Source of the DNA: Lachnospiraceae bacterium
GTDB taxonomy: Bacteria > Bacillota > Clostridia > Lachnospirales > Lachnospiraceae
Assembly (NCBI GenBank): GCA_902362715.1
Contig: CABIXN010000011.1
Span: forward strand, 1 to 8,365
DNA: 8,365 bases
Direction: 5' to 3'
Shown: piece after piece, positions 6,682-8,365 of the stretch
How positions within the stretch are numbered: the first letter of the stretch is position 1
Layout: each line of letters begins with the position of its first letter
Notes under the pieces: generated by a model
Told to the model about the DNA's origin: nothing
Database searches by the model: none
Seen by the model: only the letters and a program-made list of their open reading frames with translations
Program-made: the position numbers and the translations under genes

Positions 6682-6687
6682 TTAAAG

Positions 6688-6723
6688 AAGGTGTGTTTCT
6701 TCCTTAAATAATAGAAACACCTT
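6688..6723 (-). other. hairpin just upstream of the permease ribosome binding site
   Basis: Bases 6713-6719 pair with 6694-6700 (AGAAACA with TGTTTCT on opposing arms), extended by AAGG/CCTT past a 2-base bulge. The loop is 12 bases. On the minus-strand message the loop contains TTTAAGGA, the same 8 bases that begin the true ribosome site a few bases later. It lacks a T-run and is not a terminator. It could protect the 5' end of a processed permease message or modulate ribosome access; this is inference. Confidence 0.5.
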
Positions 6724-6738
6724 TTCCTTATAACTTTC

Positions 6739-6762
6739 ATCAGAGAATTTCCCGTCTCTGAT
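6739..6762. other. 8-base-pair stem-loop between lipoprotein and permease genes
   Basis: ATCAGAGA (6739-6746) and TCTCTGAT (6755-6762) form a perfect stem around an 8-base loop. It sits directly after the T-run of the upstream terminator hairpin on the minus-strand message. No T-run follows. Its role is unknown; it may be an operator-like inverted repeat or part of a structured processing region. Confidence 0.5.
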
Positions 6763-6764
6763 CA

Positions 6765-6801
6765 AATAAAAACGGGGGCGGGTCAAAAGACCCTGACCCC
6801 C
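6765..6801 (-). terminator. intra-operon terminator/attenuator after the binding-protein gene
   Basis: On the minus strand, GGGGG (6801-6797) pairs with CCCCC (6778-6774), and GGGTC (6793-6789) with GACCC (6784-6780), separated by a small asymmetric internal loop and closed by a TTTT loop. The stem is followed by G and TTTTTATTT. This is a good intrinsic terminator 40 bases after the lipoprotein stop codon. Such elements are common in importer operons and give excess binding protein over permease through partial readthrough. No second promoter before the permeases was recognised, so readthrough is the likely source of their expression. Confidence 0.85.
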
Positions 6802-6840
6802 ACTTTCACAGCTACATTTTCATTTGCTATTAATTAGTTA

Positions 6841-8142
6841 CTATTTTGTTGCTTCATCAAGATATCCCTGCCAGTTTTTCAGCATAGCATCGGCATCAAG
6901 ACTTCCGTCTAAATATTTCACAACATCATTTGTCATATTTGTCATAACGTCAGTTGCATTTGGCAGACCAATAAATTCATTAATTACATAATTTTCTTTG
7001 TACAGTTCATAAAAATCCTGGAACTGCTGTGGAGCAGAGCTGTAATCCGGCTGTGCTACTGTACTGTTCGGGAATGCAGACTGTGTCTGAGCCAAACCTG
7101 CAGATACAGAGCCGTCTTTTCCGTCTTTTCCGCCAAGCAGATAGTTTACAAATTTAGCTGCTGCTTCTTTGTTCTCACAGTTTTCAGAGATACCTACTGC
7201 CCATGATGCATAACAGATACCGCTTTTACCTTCATATCCGTCTTTTACAGGCACTGTTGTTGCCTGGAAATTTACATCTTTAAATGTTCCCATTGTGGCT
7301 GCTGACGCCAGTGTAAATGCACAGTTTCCTGCTGCAAAGTTACTTGTCATTGCAGCTTCTTCCAATGTATTTGCGCCAGGATACAGACAACCATTATCGT
7401 TTAATGTCTTAAAGAATTCAGCTAAAGAAACAAGATCTTCGCTTCCTTCCACTTTATAAGCTCCACTGTCATCTTTCAGAGCCATACCAGACGCCCAGCC
7501 GGTTCCCATATATACATTCTGAATACCATTGGGGTTCTCTGTTCCAAGATTCAGAGCAAATGCAGATTTTCCTGCTGCTTTAATCTTCTTGCATGCTTCA
7601 ATCATTTCTGACCATGTTTTCGGGATCTCTTTTACACCTGCTTCTTCCAGGATGTCCATATTTACATACATCGGATATGCAAAATTCAATACAGGCACAA
7701 CATAGCTTGTATCTCCTACTTTCCATGTGTCTGTTGCAAGATTTGCATCAACACCTGCCGCTGTTAAATCTGTGAGTATTCCCATATCTGTAAACTCTGA
7801 CAACCATGCGCCATCAACACTTACGATATCTGCAACAGTTTTGTTTGCCGCACCGCTGACAATCTGTTCTTTTGTGTTCGCCCATGGCGCACTCAGCAGT
7901 TCTACTGTAATACCTGTGTCTTCTTTAAACTGTGCACAGATATCTTCAAGATAACCTTCCGGAAGTTCCACTCCCCACCACTGCTGGAATTTCAGTGTTA
8001 CATCGCTGGCTGCGGCTTTATCAGAATTTGCTGAACTCTGGTTCGCATCATCCTTTTTGTCTCCGCAGGCTACGAGACCTACCGCCATGGCTCCTACTAA
8101 TCCTACGGCCAGGCCTCTTTTCATGAGTGTGCTTAATTTCAT
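6841..8142 (-). CDS. sugar ABC transporter substrate-binding lipoprotein (family 1)
   Basis: The 433-residue protein is an extracellular solute-binding protein of the MalE/UgpB type, which captures a sugar outside the cell and delivers it to the permeases. The N-terminus has a lysine-containing stretch, a hydrophobic core (about 10-25) and the lipobox L23-V24-A25 with lipidated Cys26. A linker rich in Asp, Lys, Ser and Ala follows (27-47). The mature domain opens with VTLKFQQWWG (48-57), and the body has the usual family-1 pattern, including an NMDILEEAGV-P-TWSEM-type segment. AAAGGAGG sits 7 bases before the ATG. It is the first gene of the minus-strand operon. Ligand specificity cannot be judged from sequence alone; the enzymes downstream point to a monosaccharide. 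Confidence 0.93.
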   Translation of the reverse strand: MKLSTLMKRGLAVGLVGAMAVGLVACGDKKDDANQSSANSDKAAASDVTLKFQQWWGVELPEGYLEDICAQFKEDTGITVELLSAPWANTKEQIVSGAANKTVADIVSVDGAWLSEFTDMGILTDLTAAGVDANLATDTWKVGDTSYVVPVLNFAYPMYVNMDILEEAGVKEIPKTWSEMIEACKKIKAAGKSAFALNLGTENPNGIQNVYMGTGWASGMALKDDSGAYKVEGSEDLVSLAEFFKTLNDNGCLYPGANTLEEAAMTSNFAAGNCAFTLASAATMGTFKDVNFQATTVPVKDGYEGKSGICYASWAVGISENCENKEAAAKFVNYLLGGKDGKDGSVSAGLAQTQSAFPNSTVAQPDYSSAPQQFQDFYELYKENYVINEFIGLPNATDVMTNMTNDVVKYLDGSLDADAMLKNWQGYLDEATK

Positions 8143-8365
8143 GTCTTTTCCTCCTTTAAAACATTATATATCAGCCTCACACGGAATCTCCCTCCTTCTT
8201 CCACAACCCCTTCGTGAAATTGACGGATTCTTTTCCCTTTTCTGTGTGGAAACTGTACTAATTTGCTTCCTTACAAATACGAAAAAGTCAATACATTTCC
8301 GGAAACGCAGCCGCTTTTTTATCGTTTTTCACAAAATGAAACCTTATTTTTTCGTGAAATAAAAT
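8143..8365. promoter_or_regulatory. upstream control region of the importer operon
   Basis: These 223 bases contain no credible gene. On the minus strand there is a TTGACT (8291-8286) with no acceptable -10 box at 16-18 bases. A perfect TTTCCGGAAA palindrome lies at 8297-8306 just upstream of it. TTCGTGAAAT occurs twice as a direct repeat (8211-8220 and 8351-8360), with an inverted TTTCAC half-site at 8327-8332. CTGATATATAAT (8174-8163, minus strand) lies 20 bases before the ATG. The region between 8182 and 8240 is purine-rich on the minus strand. The operon promoter presumably lies here or just beyond the window edge and may be activator-dependent. Confidence 0.45.

Noticed and set aside
8286..8291. 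TTGACT on the minus strand as the -35 box of the importer operon
   Set aside because: At 17 bases downstream the sequence is AAGCAA, with nothing resembling TATAAT at neighbouring spacings, so I do not call a promoter.
8322..8340. Catabolite-responsive (cre) site in the GTGAAAAACGATAAAA stretch
   Set aside because: The spacing between TG and CG is one base too long for the consensus and the second half-site is missing.
8057..8362. 101-codon plus-strand reading frame overlapping the binding-protein start and its upstream region
   Set aside because: It is antisense to the signal-peptide region of a well-supported gene, has low-complexity, unfamiliar composition and no convincing ribosome site.

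Overview
The window reads as a carbohydrate-uptake and catabolism locus from a Gram-positive Clostridia-type bacterium (Bacillota), most likely a gut Lachnospiraceae relative. Supporting signs are strong AGGAGG-type ribosome binding sites on nearly every gene, moderate-to-low GC, a lipoprotein solute-binding protein with an L-V-A-C lipobox, one TTG start, and an ABC sugar importer encoded without its own ATPase. The genus is an inference from style only.

Layout. A pyrimidine-rich leader (1-90) precedes a near-consensus sigma-A promoter (96-124) whose start region carries a perfect interrupted palindrome (124-139). This drives a two-gene plus-strand operon: a D-lyxose ketol-isomerase-family cupin (183-866) and a LacX-like aldose 1-epimerase (883-1755). 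A bidirectional hairpin terminator (1783-1832) separates it from a convergent six-gene minus-strand operon. In order of transcription that operon holds a solute-binding lipoprotein (8142-6841), a terminator/attenuator region (6801-6688), two permeases (6667-5786 and 5782-4946), a class II ketose-bisphosphate aldolase (4899-4039), an ADP-dependent phosphofructokinase/glucokinase-family kinase (3958-2750), and a second, divergent class II aldolase (2723-1869). The 223 bases upstream of the lipoprotein gene (8143-8365) contain short repeats and palindromes but no promoter I can defend.

How the genes may work together (inference). The lipoprotein and permeases import a sugar, presumably energised by a shared MsmX/MsmK-type ATPase encoded elsewhere. 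The mutarotase equilibrates the anomers, the cupin isomerase turns an aldose into a ketose, the ADP-dependent-family kinase phosphorylates the ketose or ketose phosphate, and one or both zinc aldolases cleave it to triose-level products. Each family is recognisable, but an ADP-dependent-family sugar kinase flanked by two different class II aldolases and facing a lyxose isomerase is not a textbook pathway. The substrate cannot be read from the sequence; D-lyxose, D-mannose or a related sugar are the simplest candidates. No regulator, transposase, tRNA, rRNA or CRISPR array is visible.
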